Source: Dehalococcoidia bacterium
Lineage (GTDB): Bacteria > Chloroflexota > Dehalococcoidia > Tepidiformales > Tepidiformaceae
Direction: 5' to 3'
Length of the DNA stretch: 64,000 nucleotides
NCBI GenBank assembly: GCA_020853755.1
Contig: JADYYG010000034.1
Span: 1 to 64,000, forward strand
Part shown: piece after piece, positions 23,257 to 31,505 of the stretch
Layout of the letters: every line of letters starts with the position of its first letter
How positions within the stretch are numbered: the stretch's first letter is position 1
The notes under the pieces: generated by a model
Told to the model about the DNA's origin: nothing
Seen by the model: only the letters and a program-made list of their open reading frames with translations
Databases searched by the model: none
Made by a program: the position numbers and the translations under genes

Positions 23257-24057
23257 TCAGGCGACGGCGGGCTCGCCGCGCTGCGGGCGCATCCCGCGGA
23301 CCATGGCCGGCGTCACGACCGGGCCATTGGCACGGGCCCCGGCGAGGTCCCGCTGGGCCCGGCGCAGGAAGTCGCGAACCTCGAGTTCGCCTTCGTAGCC
23401 GGAGAGGGAGACCACCGGGAAGAGCTGGTGGGCGTACTCCTGGGGGATGGCTGAGCCGAGGGCCGGGAGCATGTTGTCCGCCTTCTCCGCGGCCGTCTGG
23501 TCGGCATCGTCAGAGATGATGGCGGCGAAGATCGGCCCCTGCAGGTGGGCGACGAAGTCGCCTTCGCCGACTGCGTGGCGCATCGCCCGGGAAATCGACG
23601 GCAGGAAGCGCTCTTCGTTCGGCTTCACCCGATCAAACTCGCCGAAGTCGGTGAGGACGAGCGAAAAGCCGCGCCCGTTGCGGACCGAGCGCATCATCTG
23701 GCGGCGCAGTTCGAAGACGAAGTGGCGGCTGTTGGGCAGGCCCGTGCTTTCGTCTTCGTAGATGCGGCCCCGCATGCGGTCGAGGGCGCGATGGAAACGG
23801 CGGCCCTGCTCCGACTGCTCATACCAGAACTGTGCGTGGATCCCGGCGAACAGCACCGTCGACAGGAGGATGATCAGGACGTTGGCGTGGCCGCCGTTCG
23901 AGATCACGGTCTGCAGTTCGACGCAGAAGATGATGAGCCAGAGCGCGAACGTCATCGGCCTCAGGAGCCGCAACAGGAGCGGCGACTCAACCGACCCAAG
24001 TTCTCCCTGGTCGGTCGATGGGAACAGGAATGCGTTCAGCATTGGCGGCTTGTTCAC
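23257..24057 (-). CDS. Membrane protein with a degenerate GGDEF domain
   Basis: 266 residues. Two membrane helices (about 33-52 and 57-76) precede a GGDEF-fold domain that starts with the typical DESTGLPN (102-109) and LTDFGEFDRVK. At the active site, where YGGDEF is expected, the sequence reads HLQGPIFAA (171-179), so cyclic-di-GMP synthesis is not expected. It may be a structural or nucleotide-binding relic. It starts with GTG at 24055-24057; an ATG 15 bases further in is possible. A terminator follows. It may relate functionally to the PilZ protein at 10142. Confidence 0.7.
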   Translation of the reverse strand: MNKPPMLNAFLFPSTDQGELGSVESPLLLRLLRPMTFALWLIIFCVELQTVISNGGHANVLIILLSTVLFAGIHAQFWYEQSEQGRRFHRALDRMRGRIYEDESTGLPNSRHFVFELRRQMMRSVRNGRGFSLVLTDFGEFDRVKPNEERFLPSISRAMRHAVGEGDFVAHLQGPIFAAIISDDADQTAAEKADNMLPALGSAIPQEYAHQLFPVVSLSGYEGELEVRDFLRRAQRDLAGARANGPVVTPAMVRGMRPQRGEPAVA

Positions 24058-24180
24058 GGGTGCGCGTCCTCTCGCGTTCTACATAGAAGGTCGAACGTTT
24101 TGGGACGCGCGGACAGTCTTTGTTTGTAAACCGTGCGTAATCTCTGCCGCCGGGCAGCGGAGAAACGGGGTAAGCCGTTT

Positions 24181-25629
24181 CTAGCCGCGCTTCGGGGAAA
24201 GTTTCCGCAGGTACTCCGAGATTGCCTCGGCAGCGCGGCGGCCGTCCGCGAGGGCGGTTACCACGAGGTCCGCGCCGTTGACATTGTCGCCGCCGGCGAA
24301 GACGCCCGGGCGGCTCGTGCGGCCGCTGTCATCGGTCTGGATGAGCGCCTTGCGGTCAGAACGAAGGCCGGAGGTCGTCTGTGGGAGCAGCGGGTCGGCG
24401 CCGTAGCCGATGGCGATGGCGACGGTGTCTGCCTTGATCATGAACTCGCTGCCCTTGACGGGGATCGGCCTGCGGCGGCCGGAGTCGTCGGGTTCGCCCA
24501 GTTCCCTGCGCTGGCATTCGACGGCGACAACCTTGCCCGATTCGTCCCCGATGATGCGCGTCGGAAGCGTGAGCATCTCGAACCGCACACCTTCCTCGCG
24601 GGCGTTCTTGCGCTCTTCGCCGCGGCCCAGCATCTCCGCCTCGGTGCGGCGGTAGACGCAGCTCACGTTCTCGGCGCCGAGGCGGATGGCCGTGCGGACA
24701 CAGTCCATCGATGTATCGCCGCCGCCGATGACCACGACGTCGTTGACGCTGGGGACCGGCTCGCGGTAGTTCTGCGGGAGTTGCTCGGGGGCGAGGTTCC
24801 CGCGGACGAGGAAGTCGGTCGCCGTGTAGACGCCCTTGAGGCTCTCGCCATCGATCTCCATCTGGTTGCCGACACCCGCACCAGTGCCCACGAAGACCGC
24901 TTCGAACTTGCCGGCGAGCATGTCATCGATGGTCACATCGCGGCCGACGTAGGTGTTGCAGACGAACGTCACGCCGAGGGCTTCGAGGTGAGCGATGTAT
25001 TCATCGACGATGCTCTTGCGCATCTTGAAGTTCGGGATGCCGTAGACGAGCACTCCGCCTGGTTCGGGCCAGAATTCGTAGACCGTGACGGAATGGCCTT
25101 CGAGCGCGAGTTGCTCAGCCACTGCGAGGCCGGCCGGACCGGAGCCAACGACGGCGACGTTCCGGCCGGTCTTCTCGGGCAGGTAGCGCGGCATCGGGTA
25201 GCCGGAGAGCTCCTGGCGCTGGGAGTCGGTGCAGAAGGCCTCGAGTTTGCCGATGGTTACCGGCGGTTCCTTCTGGCCATTCGGGCGAATGGCGAAGCCG
25301 ACGACGCAAGCGCCCTCGCAGAGCTTCTCCTGCGGGCAGAGGCGTCCGCACATCTCGGGCAGGTTGCTTGTTTCGCGGAACTTGTCGGCCGCGCCGAGGA
25401 TGTCGCCGACTTCGAGCAGGGCGAATGCCCCGGGAATGTCGTTCGAGACGGGGCAGGCTTCCTGGCAGGGCGCCGAGGGGCACTGCAGGCAACGCGACGC
25501 CTCAACTTTGGCGGCGTTCAGGTCGAACCCGATGTAGGTCTCGTCGAAGTTCCGCTTTCGCGCTTCGGCGTCCTGTTTCGGGACGGGCTGGACACTGATG
25601 GAGAGACGGCGAGCTACTTCATGCGTCAT
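24181..25629 (-). CDS. gltD: NAD(P)-dependent glutamate synthase beta-subunit-like oxidoreductase
   Basis: 482 residues. The N-terminal iron-sulfur part has CLQCPSAPCQEACPV and CGRLCPQEKLCEGACV, ligands for two 4Fe-4S clusters. The FAD site is VVGSGPAGLA with an EFWPEPGGVLVYG segment, and the NADPH site is VIGGGDTSMDC; FAGGDNVNGADLVV closes the FAD domain. It moves electrons between NADPH and a partner such as GltB, or acts like NfnB/GltA. No alpha subunit is in the window. A TTGACA-N16-TAGGAT promoter lies upstream at 25698-25725. A small hairpin at 24161-24182 covers the stop. Confidence 0.88.
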   Translation of the reverse strand: MTHEVARRLSISVQPVPKQDAEARKRNFDETYIGFDLNAAKVEASRCLQCPSAPCQEACPVSNDIPGAFALLEVGDILGAADKFRETSNLPEMCGRLCPQEKLCEGACVVGFAIRPNGQKEPPVTIGKLEAFCTDSQRQELSGYPMPRYLPEKTGRNVAVVGSGPAGLAVAEQLALEGHSVTVYEFWPEPGGVLVYGIPNFKMRKSIVDEYIAHLEALGVTFVCNTYVGRDVTIDDMLAGKFEAVFVGTGAGVGNQMEIDGESLKGVYTATDFLVRGNLAPEQLPQNYREPVPSVNDVVVIGGGDTSMDCVRTAIRLGAENVSCVYRRTEAEMLGRGEERKNAREEGVRFEMLTLPTRIIGDESGKVVAVECQRRELGEPDDSGRRRPIPVKGSEFMIKADTVAIAIGYGADPLLPQTTSGLRSDRKALIQTDDSGRTSRPGVFAGGDNVNGADLVVTALADGRRAAEAISEYLRKLSPKRG

Positions 25630-25697
25630 AAAGCAAAAGCGTGAACGGCCGGCGCGAACGCCACCGATCGTTTCATCCTTGTTGGAGGGTCCACTCG

Positions 25698-25725
25698 ATC
25701 CTACCGGAGGGAAAGGGGATGTCAA
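25698..25725 (-). promoter_or_regulatory. Sigma-70-type promoter of gltD
   Basis: Minus strand TTGACA (25720-25725), 16-base spacer, TAGGAT (25698-25703). The start codon of gltD is about 68 bases downstream. Confidence 0.6.
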
Positions 25726-25774
25726 CGAACACGAAGGACGCCAGAATGGACGGCATTCCCCGGAGGACTTGCCC

Positions 25775-26320
25775 ATGACCAGACTCGCACCCCTGAACCT
25801 TGAGGCGCTCACGCCCGAACAACGAGAAGTTGCCGACGCAATCCGCAATGGACCTCGCGGCGGATTGCGCGGCCCATTCGAAGCATGGTTGCGTGCGCCC
25901 GGCCTGGCTGACCCTGCGCAGCGGGTCGGCGCGTACTGCCGATTCGGGAGCAGCCTCCCCGCCGACATCAATGAACTGGCCATCCTCCTCACCGGGAAGC
26001 ACTGGAAGGCGCAGTTCGAGTTCTGGGCGCACGCACGGCTGGCGCTCCAGGCGGGGCTCGACCCGGCCATCATCGAAGCGGTCCGGACCGGCGCTGAGCC
26101 ACCGTTCACGCGCGACCTCGAGCGCGTGGTCTACTCCTTCGTGACCGAATACCTCACGACCAATCGCGTTTCGGACGTGACCTATCGGCGGGCGGTCGAG
26201 ACGTTTGGCGAACGCGGCGTGGTCGACCTCGTGGGGGTGGTGGGCTACTACGGGCTGGTTTCGATGACCCTGAACGTGTTCGAAGTCGAGGTCCCGGAGG
26301 GCCACGAGAACCCGCTCTGA
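25775..26320 (+). CDS. Carboxymuconolactone decarboxylase family protein
   Basis: 181 residues. The core is ELAILLTGKHWKAQFEFWAHARLALQAGLDPAIIEAVRTG, cited here by its segments ELAILL, EFWAHARLA and AGLDP, typical of the gamma-carboxymuconolactone decarboxylase/AhpD fold. The AhpD CxxC pair is absent, so peroxiredoxin-type reduction is not expected; a decarboxylase-like or unknown function is more likely. The ATG at 25775 has GGAGG 8 bases upstream. It is divergent from gltD. Confidence 0.75.
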   Translation: MTRLAPLNLEALTPEQREVADAIRNGPRGGLRGPFEAWLRAPGLADPAQRVGAYCRFGSSLPADINELAILLTGKHWKAQFEFWAHARLALQAGLDPAIIEAVRTGAEPPFTRDLERVVYSFVTEYLTTNRVSDVTYRRAVETFGERGVVDLVGVVGYYGLVSMTLNVFEVEVPEGHENPL

Positions 26321-26388
26321 ACGGCATTCGGGAAGAGCGGCGCCCGTGTACACTCGCGGCACACATTCTCTTTCGTCCGGAGTAACTC

Positions 26389-27249
26389 GTGGCCACCTTC
26401 GAAGAAGTGCGGCAATCGCTGGACTTGCCGCTCATCTGCGCACCGATGACCGGGGTGTCCGGTCCAGAACTCGTGACTGCAGCCTGCCTCGCTGGCATCG
26501 CCGGATCGTTCCCGACCCGAAACTGTGAGACGCCGGAGCAACTCGAGGACTGGCTGACGCGCATCCAGGCCGCCCGTGCGAAGGCCCGTGACGCCGGGGC
26601 GCATGTTGGACCGCTGGCAGCGAACATCATCATTCGCGGCAACCGGCGCATTGCCGAGGACATCGCCACTGTCATCAGCCACGGCGTGGATTTCGTCATC
26701 ACAAGTGTCGGATCACCGAAGGATGTCTGTGGGCCGTTGAACGACGCCGGAATCTGCGTCCTGGCGGATGTTGCCTCGATGCGGCACGCCGAGCTTGCCC
26801 TCGAAGCTGGCGCCAGCGGGCTTGTGCTGCTGAGCGCCGGCGCCGGCGGGCACACCGGCTGGGCGAACGGGTTCGCCTTCGCGCGGGCCGTGCGCCGCAC
26901 GTTCGACGGCCCGCTCGTGCTCGCAGGCGGCGTCAGCGACGGGGTCGCGCTCTGGGCCGCCGAGGTGCTCGGCTATGACCTTGCCTACATGGGCACCCGG
27001 TTCATCGCCACCAACGAGAGCGTGGCTTCGCCGGAGTGGAAGCAGACGCTGGTCGACGTCGAGTTCGACGAAATCGAGGTCGCGATGGCCCCGAACGGCG
27101 TCGCTGCGAGCATGATCAAGGGCGGCCGCGGCAGCGCAGGCCACTCGGTCTCCGGTGTGCGGAGAGTGGCAAGTGTCGCGGACGTCGTCGCGGAGACTGC
27201 CTCCGAATACGCCGCTGCCCGCAATGCGACGCGCGTCCGCCTGGGGTAG
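26389..27249 (+). CDS. Nitronate monooxygenase-like FMN enzyme
   Basis: 286 residues with a TIM-barrel pattern: LICAPMTGVSGPELVTAA at the start, DFVITSVG, LADVASMRHAELALEAGASGL, the FMN-phosphate loop GAGGHTG, and LAGGVSDGVAL. This matches 2-nitropropane dioxygenase/nitronate monooxygenases, which oxidise nitronates with FMN and oxygen. The N-terminal Met-Gly barrel strand is slightly divergent. It starts with GTG at 26389 after CCGGAGT; a TACACT box lies about 30 bases further up. Other FMN-dependent barrel enzymes are possible. Confidence 0.78.
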   Translation: MATFEEVRQSLDLPLICAPMTGVSGPELVTAACLAGIAGSFPTRNCETPEQLEDWLTRIQAARAKARDAGAHVGPLAANIIIRGNRRIAEDIATVISHGVDFVITSVGSPKDVCGPLNDAGICVLADVASMRHAELALEAGASGLVLLSAGAGGHTGWANGFAFARAVRRTFDGPLVLAGGVSDGVALWAAEVLGYDLAYMGTRFIATNESVASPEWKQTLVDVEFDEIEVAMAPNGVAASMIKGGRGSAGHSVSGVRRVASVADVVAETASEYAAARNATRVRLG

Positions 27250-27257
27250 GCAGCGGT

Positions 27258-27866
27258 TCAGGCCGCAGGATCGCCGGCAGCGCCTTCTTCGGTTTCGGGC
27301 GGGTCCTCACCGGGGTCTCCGGTTTCTGGTTCCAGCGGGCGGGCGTCCTCGCGGAAGGCGCTCATGTAGACGAGGTCGTCGTAGGCCCCATCGAGCCAGA
27401 TGTGGCGCTTCAGCCGTCCCTCTTCTTCGAAACCGGCGTGGCGGAAGGCGCTCTGAGCACGCAGGTTTGTGCCATTCACCGTCAGCCAGACTTTCTGCAG
27501 GTTCAGCAAGCGGAAGGCGTAGCGGGTGAGTAGCGCTACGGCGTCACGGCCGTACTTCCGGTTGCGGTAGTCGGCGTCGCCGATGGTGATGCCGAGTTCG
27601 CAGCTGCGCGCCGCGTGGTCGAAGTGGTGCAGGATGCTCTGGCCGATGAACTTGCCGCCCTGGACTTCCATGCCGAACCAGATGAGGTCGCGGCGCGGCC
27701 TCGCGAGGTGCTGCTCGAACTCGGCGACCACCCGCTCGTACTCCATCGGCATCGGAGGACCGTCGCTGGCAAGCAGCAGCAGTTCCACGTCGTTGAGGAA
27801 CTCGGTGTATTTCTCCAGGTAGTCGCGGCGCATCGGCCGCAGGATGATCTTTTCGCCCTTGAGCAT
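27258..27866 (-). CDS. GNAT acetyltransferase, RimJ/RimL type
   Basis: 202 residues. It begins LKGEKIILRPMRRDYLEKY, as in RimJ/RimL-like enzymes, with the acetyl-CoA-binding segment NRKYGRDAVALLTRYAF and then LTVNGTNLRAQSAFRHAGFEEEGRLK near the end of the domain. Such enzymes acetylate amino groups of proteins or small molecules. The last ~30 residues form an acidic, proline-rich tail not present in the family core. Convergent with the nitronate monooxygenase gene. Acceptor unknown. Confidence 0.82.
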   Translation of the reverse strand: MLKGEKIILRPMRRDYLEKYTEFLNDVELLLLASDGPPMPMEYERVVAEFEQHLARPRRDLIWFGMEVQGGKFIGQSILHHFDHAARSCELGITIGDADYRNRKYGRDAVALLTRYAFRLLNLQKVWLTVNGTNLRAQSAFRHAGFEEEGRLKRHIWLDGAYDDLVYMSAFREDARPLEPETGDPGEDPPETEEGAAGDPAA

Positions 27867-28071
27867 GGGGTCCCCCTCATCGCGGGGCAGCGTGAGCTAC
27901 CCGCCCCACCCTACAAGAGTCGAACGGACGGGGTCCGATCCACAGTGCCCAGACGGCCGCTGGCGGAAATGCTAGGGGGTGTAGACAATAGTCATAACGC
28001 GGTGCTACCGTTCCATCTGCCTAAGCAATTGAGCGATTTGGCCACCTTTACCCCGAGGTCCACGCCCACCC

Positions 28072-28290
28072 ATGGCCATCATCACGCCGTTCGACAACTA
28101 CCTTGACCTCGTCGAGGCTGCTCGCGAACTCGCCATCCACCCGCAGAGCCTGCGCCGCCTGATCAAGCAGCGGAAGGTGCCCGCCACCCTCTTCGCGGGC
28201 AAGTACCTGATCGAGCGGGACAAGCTGGAGATGTTCAAGAGCAACTATGACCCGCGGCCTGGCCGGAAGCCGATTCGCCGCCTGTTGTAG
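28072..28290 (+). CDS. Small helix-turn-helix (excisionase/MerR-type) DNA-binding protein
   Basis: 72 residues. The central part, LVEAARELAIHPQSLRRLIK followed by RKVPATLFAGKYLIERDKL, is the winged HTH_17 fold used by excisionases and small regulators: the helix reads a DNA site and the wing carries the aromatic and lysine. There is no integrase or attachment site nearby, so a prophage origin is not supported. It may be a stand-alone transcription factor. Confidence 0.75.
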   Translation: MAIITPFDNYLDLVEAARELAIHPQSLRRLIKQRKVPATLFAGKYLIERDKLEMFKSNYDPRPGRKPIRRLL

Positions 28291-28315
28291 TTCGCGCGGT
28301 CCTTCGGACACGGAA

Positions 28316-28340
28316 AACGGCGGCCAATGCGGCCGCCGTT
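28316..28340 (-). terminator. Terminator hairpin
   Basis: AACGGCGGCC-AATGC-GGCCGCCGTT, a perfect 10-bp stem; the minus strand continues TTTTCC. It lies between two converging genes (HTH protein and small membrane protein) and can serve the latter. Confidence 0.7.
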
Positions 28341-28365
28341 CAGTCGTTGCGAACCGTCGCCCGGG

Positions 28366-28587
28366 CTACTGGAAGATGTCGCCCTTACTGGTGAGCACGA
28401 CCAACAGGATCATTACAACGATTTCGACGGTGAGGGCGAATCCGATGACGCCCGTCCACACGACCTGTGCCGCGCCGCGCGTTGCGAAGACCGGGATGGT
28501 CAGGATGATGCTGCTGCCGAGGAAGATGATCAGGCAGATGACACCGAGGCTGTTCGCGCTCACGAGGAAAGGCAGATAGGCCAGCAT
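28366..28587 (-). CDS. Small two-helix membrane protein, unknown
   Basis: 73 residues. Two hydrophobic helices (about 4-29 and 41-66) are joined by a short loop with a single arginine; the C-terminus is SKGDIFQ. The ATG at 28585-28587 has GGAG 7-8 bases upstream and is preferred to an in-frame ATG further up. No family recognised. A terminator hairpin follows at 28316-28340. Confidence 0.55.
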   Translation of the reverse strand: MLAYLPFLVSANSLGVICLIIFLGSSIILTIPVFATRGAAQVVWTGVIGFALTVEIVVMILLVVLTSKGDIFQ

Positions 28588-28713
28588 TCCAGCTCCACGA
28601 GTCACGGGCGGTCGCCCGCGGTTGTTTCGACTCCGAATCATAGCGAAGGTTCGGAAACAGGAAACCTTTACGAGCGGCCACGGGCGGCGAAGCGGGTAGC
28701 GCATTGCCCGCAA

Positions 28714-29199
28714 ATGTCCCAGACTCCCGCCGCGAATCTCACTTGGGAGTGCTCTCAATTGCCCACCGCCGCTGAATCTCGTGCAGCCATCGCTGCCGCC
28801 TTCGACACCTATAGCGCAGAACTCGCCCAGGCCGGCGCCGTTTGGGAGCAGAAGCCAGAAGGCTCCGCCGACGGCGAAGCCGCGTGGTGCGCCCGCCAGG
28901 TCGCCGAACACATCGCCAGTGCCGGCATCTTCTTTGGCGCTGGCATTGCCACTGCCTGTGGGCTCGAAGCGCCGGAGCTGGAGCGAATCTCGCTTCCCGA
29001 TGCCAGCGCCGCCAGCGGCGAGACCCGGCGCACCCACGGTCTCCTTATGGATGTCGTGAACAAGGTCAGCGACGAACACCTGGGGATCGAGTTCGAGACG
29101 CCACAGCTCGGCAAGCAGACGGTCGCGTCGATGCTCGGAGTGGTGAGCTACCACCTGAACGACCACGCGAACCAGTTGAAGACCCTGCGCGGCGGCTAA
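28714..29199 (+). CDS. DinB-like four-helix protein
   Basis: 161 residues. The pattern fits the DinB/YfiT metal-dependent fold: a first helix with ESRAAIAAAFDTYSAEL, a histidine in VAEHIASAGIF, and a late YHLNDHANQLKTL that supplies the HxxxH ligand pair. Such proteins are often thiol-dependent transferases or hydrolases of unknown substrate. It has no clear ribosome site before the ATG at 28714. A strong bidirectional hairpin follows at 29227-29257. Confidence 0.72.
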   Translation: MSQTPAANLTWECSQLPTAAESRAAIAAAFDTYSAELAQAGAVWEQKPEGSADGEAAWCARQVAEHIASAGIFFGAGIATACGLEAPELERISLPDASAASGETRRTHGLLMDVVNKVSDEHLGIEFETPQLGKQTVASMLGVVSYHLNDHANQLKTLRGG

Positions 29200-29226
29200 C
29201 CACCTCCGCATCCGACGCCGAACGAA

Positions 29227-29257
29227 AGAGGGGGCAGCTAACGTGGCTGTCCCCTCT
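29227..29257. terminator. Bidirectional terminator between converging genes
   Basis: AGAGGGGGCAGC / GCTGTCCCCTCT, a 12-bp stem with one G-T pair and a 7-base loop, lies 27 bases after the DinB-like gene and 26 bases before the end of the biotin carrier gene. Confidence 0.65.
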
Positions 29258-29283
29258 GTGCTGTGTGGGCGATTGGCGGCTTC

Positions 29284-29811
29284 TTAGTCCGGTTCGATGA
29301 CCGCGAGCACCTGGCCTTCGGTCACCCGGGCGCCCTCTGCGACCGGGATGTCCTTCACGATGCCGCTGCCCGGCGCCTTGATCTCGTTCTCCATCTTCAT
29401 CGCTTCGAGGAGGAGCAGGACATCGCCCTTGGCGACGGTGTCGCCTGTCTTGACCTTGATGGCGAGGACGCGCCCGGCGATCTGGGCTGTGACGCCGCCC
29501 TTGACCGCGGCTGCCGTGGCGCCGCCGCCAGCGGGTCCGGAGGCCTTGCGCTCGCGGGGTGCAGGGCCTGTGCTGAGCCGGCCGTCGATTTCGACGGCGA
29601 AGGGCCGGTAGTCCACCTGGACCGCGAGCGACGAAGTCTCCCGTTCGCCAGCCGGGGGAAGCTGGACGCGGTACTGCACCCCTCCTGCGGTGACCGAGCT
29701 GAGGCCCGCTTCCTCGCGGACCTTGATGTCGTATTCGTGCCCGTCGACGACCACCTTGTCGCCGCGGACTTCGACGTTGTATTCCCTGCCGCCAACCTTC
29801 ACTGTCGCCAT
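29284..29811 (-). CDS. Biotin carboxyl carrier protein (biotinyl domain)
   Basis: 175 residues. The C-terminal ~75 residues form a biotinyl domain with the lysine in LEAMKMENEI; the N-terminal part is a beta-rich adaptor domain (VKVGGREYNVEVRGDKVVV) seen in carriers of carboxyltransferase complexes; an Ala/Gly/Pro linker joins them. It follows the carboxyltransferase gene at 29822 after 10 bases, so the two form one enzyme. No biotin carboxylase subunit is in the window, so it must come from elsewhere or the enzyme is a decarboxylase or transcarboxylase. Confidence 0.88.
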   Translation of the reverse strand: MATVKVGGREYNVEVRGDKVVVDGHEYDIKVREEAGLSSVTAGGVQYRVQLPPAGERETSSLAVQVDYRPFAVEIDGRLSTGPAPRERKASGPAGGGATAAAVKGGVTAQIAGRVLAIKVKTGDTVAKGDVLLLLEAMKMENEIKAPGSGIVKDIPVAEGARVTEGQVLAVIEPD

Positions 29812-29821
29812 TTCGGATCTC

Positions 29822-31312
29822 CTATCGCATCTGCCGCATGCGGCCGAAGTTGCGCCAGGCGGCGGGTTCGCTGCCGTTCGACGCGATGTGCTGCACGGGC
29901 GCAGGGGCCTGCGCCTTCTTTTCGCCGATGGCGAGCGCGCCGACGAGGGCGGCGACCAGTTCGCGTTCGGGCCCGCCGCCCGAGTTGCGCCACTCGAGGA
30001 ATTCGCGTGCGGGCTGAGGGAACATGAGGTAGCTCAGGACGTCATCGATGTCCCGGGCCGTGTCGCCGATCTCTGCCTTCGCCGCTTCGATTTCGGGAGC
30101 GAGGTCGTCAGCGGGACGGTGGGTAATCGGCTGCTCGTCTCCGAGGAGTTCCTTCAGGACGTCCGGCGCGATGGGGGTCGGCGTCGCGCCGTACATACCC
30201 TTCGCGAGATTGCGGGTCTCTTTCGTAACCGTGCCGTAGCGCTTGCCGGTGAGCACGTTGAGCACCGCCTGGGTGCCGACAATCTGTGAGCTGGGCGTGA
30301 CCAGCGGCGGGAAGCCCAGGTCCTCACGGACGCGGGCGTTCTCGGCCAGCACTTCGGGCAGGCGGGCTTCGGCGCCCTGCTCGCGGAGTTGGCCCACGAG
30401 GTTCGAAATCATGCCGCCGGGCACCTGGTGCGAAAGCACGCCGGCGTCGATGCCGAGAAGGCCGCTTTCGAACTTCCAGTACTTGCGGCGCACGCCCTTG
30501 AAGTAGGTCGCGAGTTCCTCGAGCGTTGGGATCTGGAGGCCGGTCGCAAGGTCCGGGTCCTCGGCGAGGGCGGCGACGAGTGTTTCAGTCGCTGGCTGGC
30601 TGGTGCCGCCGGCAAGCGCGCTGATCGCGCAGTCGATGACGTCGGCGCCGGCCTGGACGCCCATCAGGTAGGCCATCTCGCTGTAGCCGGAGGTGTCGTG
30701 GCAGTGCATCTGGAGCAGCATGTCCGGGTGGTCGGCCTTCAGCCGGCTGACCAGTGCTTTCGCCATCATCGGGCTGAGCAGGCCGGCCATATCCTTGACG
30801 CAGAGCGAATCGGCGCCCATCTCGACCATCGTCGTCGCCATTTCGGCAAACGCATCGACGGTATGAACCGGGCTGATGGTGTAGCAGATGGTGCCCTGGA
30901 CGTGTCCCCCGGCGCGCTTTACGGCACGGAAGGCGGTCTCGAGGTTCCGGACGTCGTTGAGCGCATCGAAGATGCGGAAGATGTCCATGCCGTTCGCCAC
31001 AGCGCGGTCGCAGAACTCGTTGATCACATCATCGGCGTAGTGCCGGTAACCGACGGCGTTCTGTCCCCGGAGGAGCATCTGGGTGGGGGTGTTCTTGAGC
31101 CGCTTCTTCACTTCGCGGAGGCGCTCCCAGGGGTCTTCCTTGAGGAAGCGCATGCAGGAGTCGAAGGTGGCGCCGCCCCAGCATTCGATGCTGTGGTAGC
31201 CGACAGAGTCCATGAGTTCGAGGACGGGAATCATGTCCTCGGTGCGCATTCGCGTCGCGAGGAGCGACTGGTGGCCATCGCGAATGGCCGTTTCCATGAT
31301 GCCGACGGTCAT
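29822..31312 (-). CDS. Carboxyltransferase subunit of a biotin-dependent pyruvate carboxylase / oxaloacetate decarboxylase
   Basis: 496 residues. The start ETAIRDGHQSLLATRMRTED is the HMGL-like TIM-barrel signature of pyruvate carboxylase subunit B and oxaloacetate decarboxylase alpha; the metal ligands appear in LQMHCHDTSG, with a carbamylated lysine expected in SLCVKDMAG. The C-terminal conserved domain has SNLVGQLREQG and YGATPTPIAPDV. The attached biotinyl domain of the larger homologues is instead the separate gene just downstream. The ATG at 31310-31312 puts the signature at residue 6. Direction (carboxylation or decarboxylation) is not decidable. Confidence 0.87.
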   Translation of the reverse strand: MTVGIMETAIRDGHQSLLATRMRTEDMIPVLELMDSVGYHSIECWGGATFDSCMRFLKEDPWERLREVKKRLKNTPTQMLLRGQNAVGYRHYADDVINEFCDRAVANGMDIFRIFDALNDVRNLETAFRAVKRAGGHVQGTICYTISPVHTVDAFAEMATTMVEMGADSLCVKDMAGLLSPMMAKALVSRLKADHPDMLLQMHCHDTSGYSEMAYLMGVQAGADVIDCAISALAGGTSQPATETLVAALAEDPDLATGLQIPTLEELATYFKGVRRKYWKFESGLLGIDAGVLSHQVPGGMISNLVGQLREQGAEARLPEVLAENARVREDLGFPPLVTPSSQIVGTQAVLNVLTGKRYGTVTKETRNLAKGMYGATPTPIAPDVLKELLGDEQPITHRPADDLAPEIEAAKAEIGDTARDIDDVLSYLMFPQPAREFLEWRNSGGGPERELVAALVGALAIGEKKAQAPAPVQHIASNGSEPAAWRNFGRMRQMR

Positions 31313-31505
31313 GGGGCAAAGTCCGTTTGGGAAGTGTAGGGGGCCGGAGAGGCCGCGGAGGTTCCACCGTACCACCGGCGGCGGTTAGGAGTTAGGGCTG
31401 ATGCCGGGTTGGCGTGGGTGTGTGCGCCGTCAACGTTTGTTTCGCGCTTAAGGACGGACTCCGCGAAACTGACTGTCCCAACATAACCTTTCGAGCATCG
31501 CCAAC

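Noticed and set aside
24161-24182. Perfect 8-bp hairpin AGAAACGG/CCGTTTCT at the gltD stop codon
   Set aside because: No U-tract on either strand and it overlaps the coding end, so it is not called a terminator.
24133-25644. A 503-residue plus-strand frame opposite gltD
   Set aside because: Composition is that of a GC-rich antisense shadow; gltD has all cofactor motifs on the other strand.
28072-28290. Excisionase-like gene as a sign of a prophage or integrative element
   Set aside because: No integrase, attachment repeats or phage genes are nearby; HTH_17 proteins are often ordinary regulators.
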